Assembly (NCBI GenBank): GCA_028554645.1
Contig: JAQOOI010000064.1
Span: forward strand, 558,001 to 622,000
Direction: 5' to 3'
DNA from: Omphalotus guepiniiformis
Lineage: Eukaryota > Basidiomycota > Agaricomycetes > Agaricales > Omphalotaceae
DNA length: 64,000 nucleotides
Under the pieces are notes generated by a model, which was not told where the DNA came from, made no database searches, and worked only from the letters and a program-made list of their open reading frames with translations. The position numbers and the translations under genes were made by a program. Below, piece after piece: positions 23,137 to 35,300 of this stretch (position 1 is its first letter; every line of letters begins with the position of its first letter).

Positions 23137-24499
23137 TCAAAGAGGACCATCGATCTCTAATGTCACTGGGCAGTGGTCTGAAGCTCCGTAAATCTCGCTC
23201 CTAATTTCACACTTGCAATCTCGGAGTCAGTATATCTGTGATTCATTTTGAAAGCAGCATACCATTTTGACTTTGTCTTTGATTCGTTCGCTCAACACAA
23301 CTTTTCAGTGTGATTAGTCCTGTGACAGGAGCGAATGTGCAAGCAGCAAACTTACACATGTCAAGTCGCCATCCAATGCCTTTTGTCCGACAGTTGAAAC
23401 GATATGAGAAATATGTGAAGTGCTTATCCGTCGGATGAAGCTGGCGCCAGATGTCCACGAATCTAGGAGCGTCTGTGTCCAAGTCTGGTGGATTCAGAAC
23501 GTTCTTGAACGCGGTAGTTTCCGCTTCGGTATAACCTGGGGTTTTATTCCAGTTCCTCTTTGCATTTGACAGGTCTAGATTTTTTGATATGAGACCAAAA
23601 CAGTCCATGTAAGGCGATACTGACCAATTTCTGTGGGAGCGACATTCAAGTCGCCAGTCCAGATCACAGGCTTAACTTTGTCAAGGTCCCGAATATATTT
23701 CGTGAAATGCTCGTTCCATTCTTTCTTCACGTCCAGGGTCTGCGACAAAAGATCAGACTCGGGACTCTGTGTAGTAAAGTAGGTTGATTACCTTGAGCTC
23801 CGTTCCAGCGTTGGGAACGTACGTAGCGATAACATAGTGATTCTCAAACTCAAGAGTAATGATTCGACCCTTTGTTACTGAAGGATTGGGGTGCCCTGGA
23901 AGTGTCTTGTCTACAGATAATGGTTTTTGCTTGGAAAGTACAGCAGTACCAGCTGAAACAATTTATTACTGAATTATAAACAGGTAGAAAGAACCGTCCT
24001 TTGCTCAGAATATCCCTTCTTTTCAGCGATAGACCAATAACAGTGAGGGAAGCGCTCCTTCAGTGCAAGATCGACAGGCTCATTGTTGACCTAGAGCAGT
24101 CGAATATGAGCATGATTGTTGTGTATTAGAAAGGTAAACTGGCACCTTTGTCTCAGTCAAGACTAAGAGGTCAGGATCTTCTGCTTCTACGTAAAATTTG
24201 AAGCCCTTTGCCTTCATGAACACGCGGTTCAGACGCCAACAAAGGCCCCGTACCTTTTTCTGACTGGTTGCCAAACCACAGACATTCCAAGCTGCTAGAC
24301 GAAGGGTCCCTGGAGCTCGGGGAGGGAAGGTGATATTCACTGGAAGAACTTTATTTGTTGGTTGAGCATTGTCCGTGGCAGGGGTCGCGCTTGGTGAAAG
24401 CTTTGTCTTCTTTGACGTCTGAGGAGCGTCTGCGGCGTCCTCGCTCTCAGAATCAGATTTTGCTTTCCGTTTCGACGAGTTTGCGCGTTTTGGAGGCAT
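23137..24499 (-). CDS. AP endonuclease, exonuclease III / APE1 family
   Basis: Class II abasic-site endonuclease for base excision repair. Exons: 24499-24254, 24211-24146, 24090-24007, 23950-23792, 23739-23625, 23574-23356, 23300-23263 and 23211-23137. The Lys-rich N terminus (MPPKRANSSKRKAKSDSE) looks nuclear. Catalytic blocks are RLAAWNVCGL, LLVLTETKVNNEP (Mg ligand Glu), YVPNAGTELK, WTGDLNVAPTEIDLSN, GIGWRLDMFVLS and the terminal GASDHCPV with the catalytic Asp-His. The exon 3/4 junction, KKGYS to GTAVLSK, lacks a GT donor: the sequence there starts CTGAGC where GTGAGC would be normal, and the acceptor TTTCAG is fine. An upstream ATG with GTATGT nearby could form a 5' UTR intron. Confidence 0.91.
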
Positions 24500-24754
24500 T
24501 GTTCGTCGGAGCTGAGCTCTGAGGGTCGATGAGCGTATCGATTGAGAGCACAACGCGACGAGCATACATACCTCGTCACGGTGAGCGTGACTCATCGACC
24601 AGTCTCTGAATCTTAGTCACGTGGAATACACAAACACGATCGAGTAAGGTCCGGGCCGGCGTGCCATGAAACATTTTGTGGTTCAAATGTCAAAGCGCTC
24701 TCCTACTTTATTGTCCTACTTCGACCTAGTATTCTGTTTCATGCGCTAACTGAA

Positions 24755-25977
24755 ATGCTCACCCACCGCGGGTTCTCAGCTTGGATAGTAGTCGATGGCA
24801 AACCAGTGCCAGAATATCTGGTGGCAATCAATTCGGAGACCAACCGAGTATCATGTTGGATTCCGAGCGAGGAGGGTCAGGTTCGATTCATGCGCCACAA
24901 TGTTCTCTTTCTAGGGCCACACTAATTTTGATACACATAGAACTTCTCCGTGTACTGGCGTGATCTTGGCGGCAAAGTCGACACATGTTCCTTCATAATC
25001 CTCGATGGCTTTGTAGTTCCCGGAAGATTCTTATACGGGAGTGGTGTTGCGTTTCGCCAAGGGGTTCGAACCTCGAAGGACACAGAGCGACTTTTCGTGT
25101 TTCAAAAGTCTGATGGGAATGGCAAGTGTTCCCTTCTAGCTCAAAGTGCTGCCTCCGCCCTGATACATATCGACCAGGCGACTTGCATAGCTCGTCCTCT
25201 GCCTCGAAAGAAGCTGGCATGATAACTTTGAAGATCAAACGTATTAACCGTGTCGCTAGTCGTCCAGCTAACTCACTCCAAGATATTTCTTTGGGCCCTC
25301 GCGGCCAGCGTACCGCGGGCGATATCTGCGTGGGGTGCGTGCACGAATTCCTTACCCCTTCCACAATCAGAATTTCACGTCTCGGTGGGATTCGGCCAAG
25401 AAAGCAAAGGGTTTGAACAATGTCCAAACACTTGGGACGTGAAACCTCACGATGATGATGTCCCCGGAGCGAAAAATGCAAGTACATATGTGTCCTTCGT
25501 ATTCAGATACAGGTCTCGGGGTAAGCGCTTCATACGATGTAGTGGTCGGGGGATATACACTAACTGCGCCCGCTTCAAGCATTTCTCCAAGCGCAAGGCA
25601 TAATTGAAGATTCTTCACCTTCTTTGCCTTCGAGAACTCAAGTACGGCGCATCGTGAGTGCCCCGGTAGTTGTTCGACACGGAACTCCTTCCGCACTGCC
25701 TTCTCCAGTCCAAACGCCATCTCCTCAAGGACCTAACCAGGGAGGTCCAAAGACCTTCACGTTGGTATGCGCTTCTTGTGCTCATTGCATTCCTCGTTCT
25801 TATTCTATGACCCAGGGACCTTACCCTTTACGCAGGCCTTCCGCCGAGACAAGAAGGACTGTCAGCTGGAGGGCAATTCCAACCAAGGCGGACACTTTCC
25901 CGGGTCAAGGACTCATGTTTTACAGTGTACCTTGTACGGAACAGGATGAATCACCTTCTGGCTCCCACTCACAGTAG
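24755..25977 (+). CDS. DUF7918-type Agaricomycete protein
   Basis: Member of a large, poorly characterised mushroom-lineage family. Start MLTHRGFSAWIVVDGKPVPE, then SCWIPSEEGQ, NFSVYWRDLGGKVDTCSFII, LDGFVVPGRFLYG and GVRTSKDTERLFVFQ form its conserved N-terminal domain. Later blocks are ITLKIKRINRV, VGFGQESK and YVSFVFRYRSRA. Exons read: 24755-24880, 24941-25106 (approximate), about 25145 to 25334, 25390 to about 25513, then about 25581 onward with a low-complexity Pro/Gln tail. The intron after the RLFVFQ block would be only about 38 nt, and the next has no AG acceptor (GTGGG repeats). The 3' end is uncertain. It may be an eroding family copy; function unknown. Confidence 0.68.
25330..25389 (+). 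repeat. Intron-like segment between direct repeats GTGGG (DUF7918 gene)
   Basis: GTGGG at 25330-25334 and 25385-25389, 55 nt apart. Deleting one copy and the spacer joins GDICV to GFGQESK in frame as in the family. The donor side can be GTGCGT, but the segment ends GG rather than AG. Confidence 0.55.
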
Positions 25978-26160
25978 CAGGATGAAAAGTCTGGACAGTG
26001 GAATGCAAGTGTTTGGTCATCGGCTTTTTTTTCTTATTACGCTTTCGCTATGTTGCTGTTACTGTGTCGCATTGTTGTCGTTTCTTAGCTATCGTGCTTT
26101 GCTTTGCTTTGTGTTTTCTTATATATACGCTCGACATTGACTGGGACAATGCAAAATGTA

Positions 26161-28003
26161 TTAAACCAAGGAGTTCACGTAGTTTTCAATATCTGTGGTT
26201 AACGTCTTGTATGAAAAGGCACTTTAACCTCAACTGATGGAAATACTCACTGGCGTAGCCGTTGGAAGCAACCTCTGCAGAGTCTGCAACATTGGGATTG
26301 GTTCCATGGGTAGATTCATAGGCATCCGGAATCCCGTCGCCATCAGTATCCGTTGGAGCCTGTCCGAGAGCGAGTCTCGAGAAAATGAGATGATGTTTTC
26401 ATATTTGTAAGGCTTACCGTTCCCCCACTAATAGGTCCTGGTCCATCGATTGGAGAAGCCGTAGGATCAGAGATTAGAGCGCCAACTTTGCCAAGTGACC
26501 CAAGTTCGGCGTTGATCAAGTAAGTATCGACATGATCTCGAGACAAACTCGCCCCAGCTGATGATTGGACATGAGCAAGAGCATCTGTTGGGCTCAGTAA
26601 TGTAGCGACCGCAGGGTAATCGTAGCGGGAAGTCTGGAAATCAACGTCGGAGTAGTCTGCTGTGTTCTCGGCAAGAATGAACCCATTCAATGTTCCGTCC
26701 TGATCTGGGTCGTAATAATTGTCAGAAACGAATGTATGGAAGTTGGTATTCCCGCGTGTAACTAAAGAGGATCATAATCAGGGCTTCACCAGTAAGTACA
26801 TAGAACAAGATACTCACACGGTTCTATGGTCGTGGAGGGACCGCTAATTGAAACTCAAAACGTCGACAAAGTAGGACACTAAACGCAGCATCTGACCTGA
26901 TGAACACATTATTGACGATATTAGCATATGAATCTCCTGCAGAATCTCCTGCTATATAACCTGTAATAAAGAGCATCAAGGTCTATCATCAGTAGCATAT
27001 CTTGAACACACACCGCCACCTCCGCCCCAATTATACACCTGTTCAATAAGCTAAGGCACTCAACGCTTGGTCGTCGAACTCACCACGTTATTAACATAAT
27101 CATTGACCCCTTTAACCTTGGGATTTCGGGTCTGATTGTCAATATACAAAGTACGGAGAATACTGACGCCTCCAGATGCCTGTATGAGGCCACCAGCAGA
27201 GTGGGTTTCCAAGCCTTGAGCGATGATGCAGTCTGATATCGTGATATTGGAGACATCTCCATTGATAGAAAACGTTTCGTCCCTCCCCCACGATACGCTA
27301 ACGTGGTCAAAAATCATGTTTCCGCCGTTCGCGATCGTAATGGCATCTTTGCCGGCGTCACCTTTGATATAGTGTTAAAGAAAAAGGGAGGCCGTCAAAG
27401 AAAGTGACAAACCAGTCTTTCCCATACGATACCTTATGTAGCGTGTAATTGTGTTATCCGCACCAGAATCTAACATAGGGTTGACACAAGAAGCGCACAA
27501 ATGCAATTTGAAATGAACCTTACAAGAAATTCCATTTCCGTAGACAGTAATTCCTTGTCCAGGAGCTGTCTGCCCAGCAATAGTTACTATTTTTGTTTAG
27601 TCGTAAGCATGAAACAATAATGAGCTACATTATACGGCAACCTACCATCTCTGCTTACGACGATTCGATCGGTGATAGTAATGAGCCCGCCAACTGCGAA
27701 GACCACAATCTGGCAATATTAAGTACAGCCTCATTCGCCATCGAGGTGATACTTACCCGGTTTGGTTCGGATACAGCATCACGAAAGCTTCCAGGACCAG
27801 TGTCGTTCAGGTTAGTGACGACATAAACATCACCACCTCGGCCACCGGTTGATAGAGCCCCAAAGCCTGCCAGGCCATCAGCAGAGGAACAGATACAGGA
27901 AATTTATAAAACTCGCACCTTCGGCGCCGGGGAATGCAGGCAGCGCCAATGCTGACGCAATCGTATTGAGAAGTAAAAGACAAATAACAAAGGCTGGTCT
28001 CAT
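26161..28003 (-). CDS. Secreted pectate lyase-like protein
   Basis: Parallel beta-helix polysaccharide lyase that would act on plant pectin outside the cell. Twelve exons: 28003-27913, 27866-27757, 27709-27646, 27586-27524, 27469-27413, 27361-27084, 27038-27014, 26960-26897, 26843-26818, 26761-26418, 26359-26251 and 26192-26161. Signal peptide [20 protein letters not shown], mature start [20 protein letters not shown]. Helix turns include [64 protein letters not shown] and YNWGGG, matching pectate lyase superfamily proteins. Near the end [12 protein letters not shown] is a calcium-binding-type repeat. All introns are canonical. Substrate class is inferred from fold and motifs only. Confidence 0.87.
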
Positions 28004-28471
28004 TTCCCAAGAATTACTCCTAGTTGTGCAGAATTTTTAGTTCTGGTAGTATATATATCCGCAATGAAGAGAAAACGGCCCGTCTTCTACGTATGCGTAC
28101 TCCAAGCACACGAGGACGCAGGAAGTACATGGCGTTGAGAATCCTCGGGACTCACAGATCAAAAGTGAGCATGTTCCTCTTTGTCGAGCGAGCTGACTGC
28201 GGCATAAGTCAGTCCAACGAAGCTGTCTTGAGAACAGACTTATCCCGAATTCTGACCGAAATATCTAGGAGACTGTAGCGGTCCGCATTGTATACATCAG
28301 GCGTTCTTATGATGTGCAGATCGGAGAAACTATGTACTCGTCATGGGGTGAACTTTCAGAGAAGCGAACTTTGTGAAAAGCCAGCTTTGACGCGTGTCCG
28401 GCAAGCTCCGGTCCGCTGGTACGTCACGTGGTATTTACTGTATGACCGCGATCGGAAACCAAACTGAAATC
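28004..28471. promoter_or_regulatory. Divergent promoter region, pectate lyase and metaxin
   Basis: No conserved coding frame. A CACGTG palindrome (in ACGTCACGTGG) lies at 28425-28430, about 42 bases before the metaxin ATG. The pectate lyase side has a TATATAT run near 28051-28060. Confidence 0.4.
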
Positions 28472-29687
28472 ATGGCCTCTGACCTTGAAATTTATGTATG
28501 GCCAGGAGGATGGAAGCTCCCTTCTATGGATCCTGCTTCTCTATCTCTCATCATGTATCTCCAGATGATTCTGCCAGGGAAGTTTGCCGTCTTGGAATCC
28601 GTGAATCCAGACCTTTCACCCACGGGTAGGTGAGCGTACCATGTAGTCACCCTCAACTCTAATCAGCACCTAGGCCAGCTCCCATATTTGAAAAATGGAG
28701 ATGATATAGTGTCTCCTCTGTCTTCCATTGTCAAATATATTTCAAATCACTTAAAAGAAACCAAGCTCGCCGTACCATTCGACCAAAGTCAGAAGTGTCA
28801 TAGTACCGCTTGGATTGCTCACGCAGAGTCAAATTTAGGAAATCTAGTGGTGAGTGTTGAATGTCAGATACATCTTCCTGTGAATAATTTCTCAACCGTT
28901 CAAAGTTTCATATGTTTTATTCCCTTCACGCTAATTGGAACGAACTCACCCATCCCTCGATAGTCTATCGGTTTCCCATACCACAGCGCTATTATGCACC
29001 ACACAGGATACGCGAATCTTTTAAGGCTCGCCTAGAAGCTGCAGGATTATGGAGTCTACCTGGCGTTGAACAGGAAAAGAAGAAGAATGTTGTGAGGGAA
29101 GGTAAGATGAAAAAGGACGTGATGAAGCCTCGTGACCGCTTCCTTCAAGTTTTCGAGCGCGAAAAGGTAGCGTGCTAATCTCATGACTGTTTAATGTGGG
29201 CGTTCATGCAGGTATGCATTAGGTACTTGAGAAAAGCCGGTCAATTTTGGACATTTATGCACGCCTGCTTGAAAATAAACAGTATTTTGAAGCAGCGAGG
29301 TACGGTTTGTTCTTACTGTCTTCCGCGAACATGCTCAAAAGAATCAATGGTCCTAGCGCAAGCCTACTTGACGCTGTCGTAGCTGCTCATATACTTCTAT
29401 TGCTGTATCCGCCGTTTCCCGACCCTTTAGTTCAGGAGCTTTTGAAAACCTCTTACCCTTCACTTGTTTCGCATGCCAACCTCATGTACGAGCTGACGAT
29501 TGCAACGTCAAACCTTCCGGTTCGAAAAGAAAACCATATCAATTATCTTCTCTCGTTGTTTCCTCTCTTACGAGACGAATCGCGAACTACTATGCAAAGC
29601 GACCTATGGCTTGTTCGTTTACGGTTAGGATTTTTGGGACTGGGACTTGGCGGGATGTTTGCATTCTTATATTCTGGTTCGCGTTGA
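28472..29687 (+). CDS. Metaxin / SAM37-like outer mitochondrial membrane protein
   Basis: Metaxin-Sam37 proteins belong to the SAM complex that inserts beta-barrels into the outer mitochondrial membrane. Exons: 28472-28625, 28674-28849, 28906-29166, 29223-29299 and 29357-29687. Start MASDLEIYVWPGGWKLPSMD matches the Tom37/metaxin N-terminal domain; SPLSSIVKYISNHL, a GST-like helical part and SLLDAVVAAHILLLLYPPF follow. A C-terminal hydrophobic stretch (LGFLGLGLGGMFAFLY) ends in SGSR, suggesting a tail anchor. An in-frame ATG at 28442 would add ten residues; 28472 has the better Kozak context (ATCATGG). All introns are GT-AG. Confidence 0.84.
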
Positions 29688-29786
29688 GATATGCGTGCTT
29701 TCTTAATCTCATTCGACGTCCGGACATATCCTACAATCTTGATACCGATCATTTAAAACAAAGCATATATATTTCATGTTGTTAAT

Positions 29787-32151
29787 CTACAACAAACATA
29801 CCAGTCCGGCCTGGAGGACCAAGGGAAAATAGACAATGCAAAGCAATGGCAAGGTCCATACTCCTACTGCATCCCAGTCCCACACCACCCTCTGCACAAT
29901 ATCTTTTTTTAAAACCCAGCCGAAGCCCAACAGGAAGTAAAAGGTATATTTCACCATACGAGTAACAGGGTTTATGGAAGAAGAGGTAATGGACAAGGGT
30001 ATACCCAAAAGAACTGCTAGGCAGGCTGCAAGAGAGAAGTTCAGGACCGTCATAATCGATATGACGGTTGATGTCAAGCACAAATTCAAAGCTTTCAGCA
30101 CAAGGGACAAAGAGATCAGAGAGTCAGACTTCGAGCCTGAAATGATGGCGCGCGCGAGGACTAGAGGTCCGAGACAGGTGGTCATAGATAGCACCAGTCG
30201 CCCAAGCTTTGAGTAAACTATAAGATCAGGAGCTTCCCGACATCATGAAACAAACTCACTATGTGGTTGCTGCTATACCATCTGCTTGTAAGCGCAAGGA
30301 AAGTGAGCAAGCCCAGGAAGTGCGTTGAGATCATGATTGCCAAGACTCCAATCACGGGTCTTTTTCGTTTGGCCCATTTCTTGTTAGCAGCATCTCGGGC
30401 GTTCTCTTCTTGAAGGATCCAACCAGCAGCTACCCACACTTGAAGTCCACCGAACATCATAGCGACACTAATCAGAACAGCGCTAGGTAAATAATTACCG
30501 ATCTTGATAAAGCGATCGGGACCTGTCAAGACGTAGAAGAAAAATGATGCATGAAGTCGTTCCAAGAGATTGTTCATGGAACGCAAAGTTGATTCAACAA
30601 TACTGTATTTCGTGATTAGTAGAGGTCCAACCCAATATTGTGGTAACCTTACCGTCCAAGGGCATGGAAACCATGGGGCCCAGCAGCAGGTACAGCGAAT
30701 ATTGTGAAAGCGTCAATGCGGAACCTTCGTCACTTTTTAATAAGTTTCCTCATAAGTGATTGCTAAACGCACTGATGGAACAAGGCATGGACGCCACTCC
30801 CACGACCTGAAGCTTGATATCCAACATGACGCAAAACATTGCGGGCTTGAGATGCATAAGTTCTGATTTCTGGAGCATTTTGTATTGCTGCGGGTAACCA
30901 TCCCGGAACCTCATTCTCTATGTTATCGTGTAGCACGACTTGGACACCATTTCTTCGGGCAATATGCTGGAACGAGTTCAATAAATCTTGATTAGGAAGT
31001 CGACCGTTTAGGCCCTCATGAATTTATTCAGATCAGAATAACAGATATGAAAAGGCCTCTCTCACCATGAAAGATTCCAAGGTGAGACAGGGAATGTCCA
31101 GGATAATCGATGTTTAGAGCAGTCCATATGACACCAGATGTTAGCTCCAATCTTTGTGCCTGCAAGTCTGGTGAGGGTAAGTGCACGAGCCGACAGGACT
31201 GTTAGAGACGCACTCGACTGTGAAGAGCCATGATATTCATGGAGCCAGGCCTGCATACCGTCTAGATATCCGTCGCTAATTATGAAGATGAGATCCTTGG
31301 CCCAGAGTGAATAGTCTACCGTTCATGTTAGAACGGAAGAGACTAATCAATGTGACTGCTCTCACTTCTTAAAAATTTAGACAAAGCGAGCACTGTTGCG
31401 ACGCCCCGTAGGTTTAGCGTCCCATCTCCTTCGTTTGTTCGGCTCTTCCATGATGCACTGATAACCATTGCTTCCGCTCCTGATGTTCGAGGTGAAGAAA
31501 GAATTGCATATGTGTTGATACCTTTCAGGTTCTGCGAAGTATAAGCGGCGAGAGATTAAGCAACGTAAAAAATCCGATGACCTGGGCAGTACTATCAAGC
31601 TCATATTGCTGACGAGATGCTGGTATTCCTATTTTTTGGAACTCGGTAAATAGATACTCGGAGCGTCTGGCCGATTATGAGGATTAGTATGTGAACTGGT
31701 GAAGGAAACTAGCAGGCTCACTGCTCACTCGTGGCATTGGTGTCTCTGAGTTGTTCCAGGTGTTCAAGGTAGCGATCTGCATTGTGAACATCTTGCCAGC
31801 TCCAGTATGTATTCACCTAAAAGTGTGTGTCAGCCAGAGATCCGACAATCAACAAGACTCATCCATACCTGTCCTGGTTGTAAAGCATTTTCATCAAAGT
31901 ACACGCCACGACTAAGATGTGAAGACGGAATGACAAGCATCCACACATATCCTGCCAAGAACAACACTAGCCTGCAATATGAAGGAGAGCTGAGGTCAAT
32001 GAATACAGAATAGTTGAAACATGTCGCACTTAAGGAAGGTAATTCTGCGACCTATAGCGCCGACCAATGCTCTCCTTCGACGAATGCGAGCAAGATTAGC
32101 ATCCCCTGCTGGTATGAGAACAGGATTTCGGAGACGTCGAAGGAGATCCAT
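29787..32151 (-). CDS. GAA1: GPI transamidase subunit GAA1
   Basis: GAA1 is a multi-pass ER subunit of the complex that attaches GPI to proteins. Exons: 32151-32030, 31971-31869, 31816-31722, 31666-31582, 31531-31366, 31315-31200, 31159-31066, about 31016-30773, 30724-30653, 30602-30260 and 30206-29787. Start MDLLRRLRNPVLIPAG, then an Arg-rich patch before the first helix (FLAGYVWMLVIP), VNTYWSWQDVHNADRYLE, KGINTYAILSSPRTSG, the luminal peptidase-like part SGVIWTALNIDYPGHSLSHL, GLNGRLPNQDLLNSF, VGYQASGRGSGVHALFHQFR and FAVPAAGPHGFHALGR. Several helices follow. The intron between FH and EGLNG has a GTGAGA donor but ends TG between TTCATG repeats. Its divergent partner is the USP48-like gene. 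Confidence 0.93.
31017..31071 (-). repeat. Intron-like segment between direct repeats TTCATG (GAA1)
   Basis: On the minus strand TTCATG is at 31066-31071 and 31017-31022, 49 nt apart. Joining across it gives the conserved IFHEGLNGRLPN. The donor is GTGAGA; the far end is TG, and the only AG close by (2 bases further) shifts the frame. Confidence 0.6.
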
Positions 32152-32300
32152 GAAAACAGTAAATGGCAAAGACGTCGAGGGCGCTTAGTGGAAGCTATGT
32201 CACTTGACCGTGACCCCGCGCAGGCGCCAGCATTGCTGTTAGTCTAAGTCCGTGGCTTCACTCACTCGTTACTTCAAACTTCATCCTTCATGATACTCTA
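32152..32300. promoter_or_regulatory. Short bidirectional promoter, GAA1 and USP48-like gene
   Basis: Only 149 bases separate the two divergent start codons, so both genes probably share one promoter. No distinct motif was recognised. Confidence 0.45.
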
Positions 32301-35300
32301 ATGGTTAAGCGCACTAGAAGGCATAATTCTCCCTCTTCAAAGGGATTGGCAGCTGGTGAAATATTGAAGCGAGAGACTTTGGCCGGCAATTTCACTTCGA
32401 ACTGGGGTTGGGTTGGTGCCGAAGTCACAAATTCCTCAGACATATCTCACGAGCATTGCTTGACTTCTTGCGGACTGTCTGCAAGGAGCTCTCACCCTTT
32501 TTGTCGCAATCAACGCGCATCCAGCGGTGCCACTAAATCCGAGCCGTCGCGACGCGCCACTCCACAAGCTCAGGGAGAGCTCGAAGACGACGCGATAGTT
32601 ATTTCTGACGACGAAGGACACTCGGTCTGTAGCAAGAAGTCGTGCAAGTCTAATCCAAATTGCTTGAATTATCTGGGTCAAGATCAATGGGAAGATGAAA
32701 GTGCGACCTTGCCGTTCTTGTCGTGCTTCAGTTATACTTGACATGTCACAATTTCACCCAGCTCGTATACAAGAACGCTTTCGGAAACTGGCCAAGCTGG
32801 GTGATAATCCCTTACTTGACGCCAGGGATCCTGACCATCCGGTTGGGCTGAAGGTGCTTAAACTGAAGTTAGTCTCAAGAAACATGCAGCTCATTTTCGA
32901 TATGTGGATTAGAACCTAGGTGCTACTTGTTATGCGAACGCTTCACTTCAGGTTGCCTCTTTGCCAACTTTATATCTTCGTTGTTCATGACTTTTTTTTC
33001 AGGTCTGGTTTCGAAACCTCGCATTCCGAGCGGGCGTTTACAGTTGCCGGCCCTTAGATGGTGCCGAAGACAAGTTCATGGTAGATTTAGTCCAATCATT
33101 TACGAAGCAAGATCTTGTGGCTCAATTGCATGGATTCGCCCCTATTTCAAATGCAGGTCACTTTCGCTGCTCTTCAAGATAGCTCAGAATCCTTCTTTAA
33201 CCCAAGCAAACTCGTTGAAAGCCTCCAGCTTCGAACTACTGAGCAGCAGGATGCACAGGAGTACGTATTATCTTACTCTCATGTGTTGTTCTCTCATGTA
33301 CGTTGGTAGATTCTCCAAACTATTTATGACTCACTTAGATGCTGAGTTCAAGAAGCAGCCCGATCCTGCGGTGAAATACCTAATCAACAATCAAGTGAGT
33401 AGGCGAACTGACCTTTCGTTAACGATACCGACACAACTTTTTGACAGTATGAAGGCAAACAAGTGTACTGCACGCAATGTCATAACTGTCAATATAAATC
33501 TGAGCGGACGTCTGATTTCCTAGAGATCGAAATTAATTTCCTGGTGCGTTTTTGAGCTTCAGAAAGATAGTTCCTAATGTCATTTATGAGTGATGTAGAA
33601 CAATTCCAAGCTAGAAGATTGTCTCCGCGATCTCCTTCAGCCTGAAACGCTGACCGGGGACAATCAGTACGCTTGTAATGCAAATAAGTGGACAGCATCT
33701 TCTAACTTCACCTTTAGATATTTCTGTTCTCAATGCAATAGTCTTCAAGATGCCATGCGGTATACTGAGCTTCAAGAACTTCCTCCCGTGCTGAACTTCT
33801 CCTTGCTTCGTTTTGTATACGACCTTAAAACTATGGAGCGCAAGAAATCGAAGAACACCATTATATTCCCAAGAGTTTTACGTATGAGTCGGTTCGTTGG
33901 CAGCTCCTTTGAAAGAGAGGCTACCACTGCTCTAGAGTCCGAAGACCGTATCTACGAGCTACGCGGTATTCTCTTGCACAAAGGGTCAAGTGCATATCAC
34001 GGTCACTACGAAGCTCAGGTCTTCGATGAAACGTACGAATTATCTTGCTTCTGTTAGCGTCTGATTCATTCTCGAAGTAGCACTCGGTCGTGGTATCAAT
34101 TCAACGACGAATACGTCACGCGAATTGGAAATTTAGGCGACCGACGTACTACCAAGGCTGAAGTTGATGTTGAAGAAACCGAAGACAAAGGAGACGACAT
34201 GAAGTAGATAGTGAATTTTCTCTATTTTTGAGAAACATATCGTAACATTGGATGATACAGATCCAGTGGTTCAAAACGCAAGAAACAAGCATCGGGCTCT
34301 CGCAAGAGGCAGCGGGTGGACAGTGATGATGAAAATACTGAGTAAGTGCACAAGAGCTAGCTGACTCTCATCCCTTGACTGAAATATTTTCTGAGGTCCC
34401 GGGCTTCTTCGCAGTCTGACTGTAGCAGGTTTCATTTTCGTCCTTGAATCTCAAGCACATTCTGACGCCGTATGCAGTGACATTTCCTCCAAGAATGCGT
34501 ATATGCTTGTGTATAATCTGAGAGAACCCCCGCCTGCTGCAAGAACAGAGCTGCTTCCTGAGCCTCCGGTGTGTGCCAAGAGAGTCGTCAATGAGCTCAA
34601 TGCTATCCACGACCGGGAATGTGACCTATATGCTAAGAGGTCAGTTTCGTCGTATGTGCTTTTGGGTAATATACTTAAATAACGACAGGGAGAAGGCATT
34701 ACAAGAATCTGTCAATGCACTTACGTGGAGAGTTCAGGATATCTACAGGAGTTGGAATGTATCATCTACGGAGGAGGTCAGTTCTTCCGCTTCCCCCTGA
34801 AAAATACCAAGGTATACCAACTGCATATACTTGCAGGACTGCGTGATTGTCAGTCGCCAGGCTTTGGAGATGTGGCTCTCTACACACTCACTGGAGAGAT
34901 TGCTTCCCCAAACTGCGATCTCGCAAGAAGATGGCGCACGGACACTCATTCCGACGAACGATATATTGTGTGAACATGGACGTCTGGATCACCGAAAAGC
35001 AGGGCAGTTCAAACGAATAACCCGAGTATGGTGCTAGAAGCTCGCTCTGTAAACTCGTTTCTGATATCTTGTTGCTAGGACGCTTACGCAAAAATAACGG
35101 ATTACACGAATTGTGTCATTACACCCGCCCTATCGTTGAACGATATTTGTGATATATGCGTCGAAACTGCGTTTCAGGGTACGTTCAATCTAATACAGAA
35201 CATGTAATTGCAGTTGATAAGCCTTGCTTCAAAGCACGCCTCTACCAGATTGAGCATCCTCGCCTGGTCAACGAGGTTCTTCGGTTGCTGGACGAAGATG

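Noticed and set aside
24337..24595. Longer N terminus for the AP endonuclease from an upstream ATG
   Set aside because: The added residues are not conserved, a GTATGT donor sits inside, and MPPKR start fits a nuclear enzyme better.
25060..25080. GGTTCGAACC resembling a tRNA T-loop
   Set aside because: Inside a conserved DUF7918 coding exon, with no cloverleaf.
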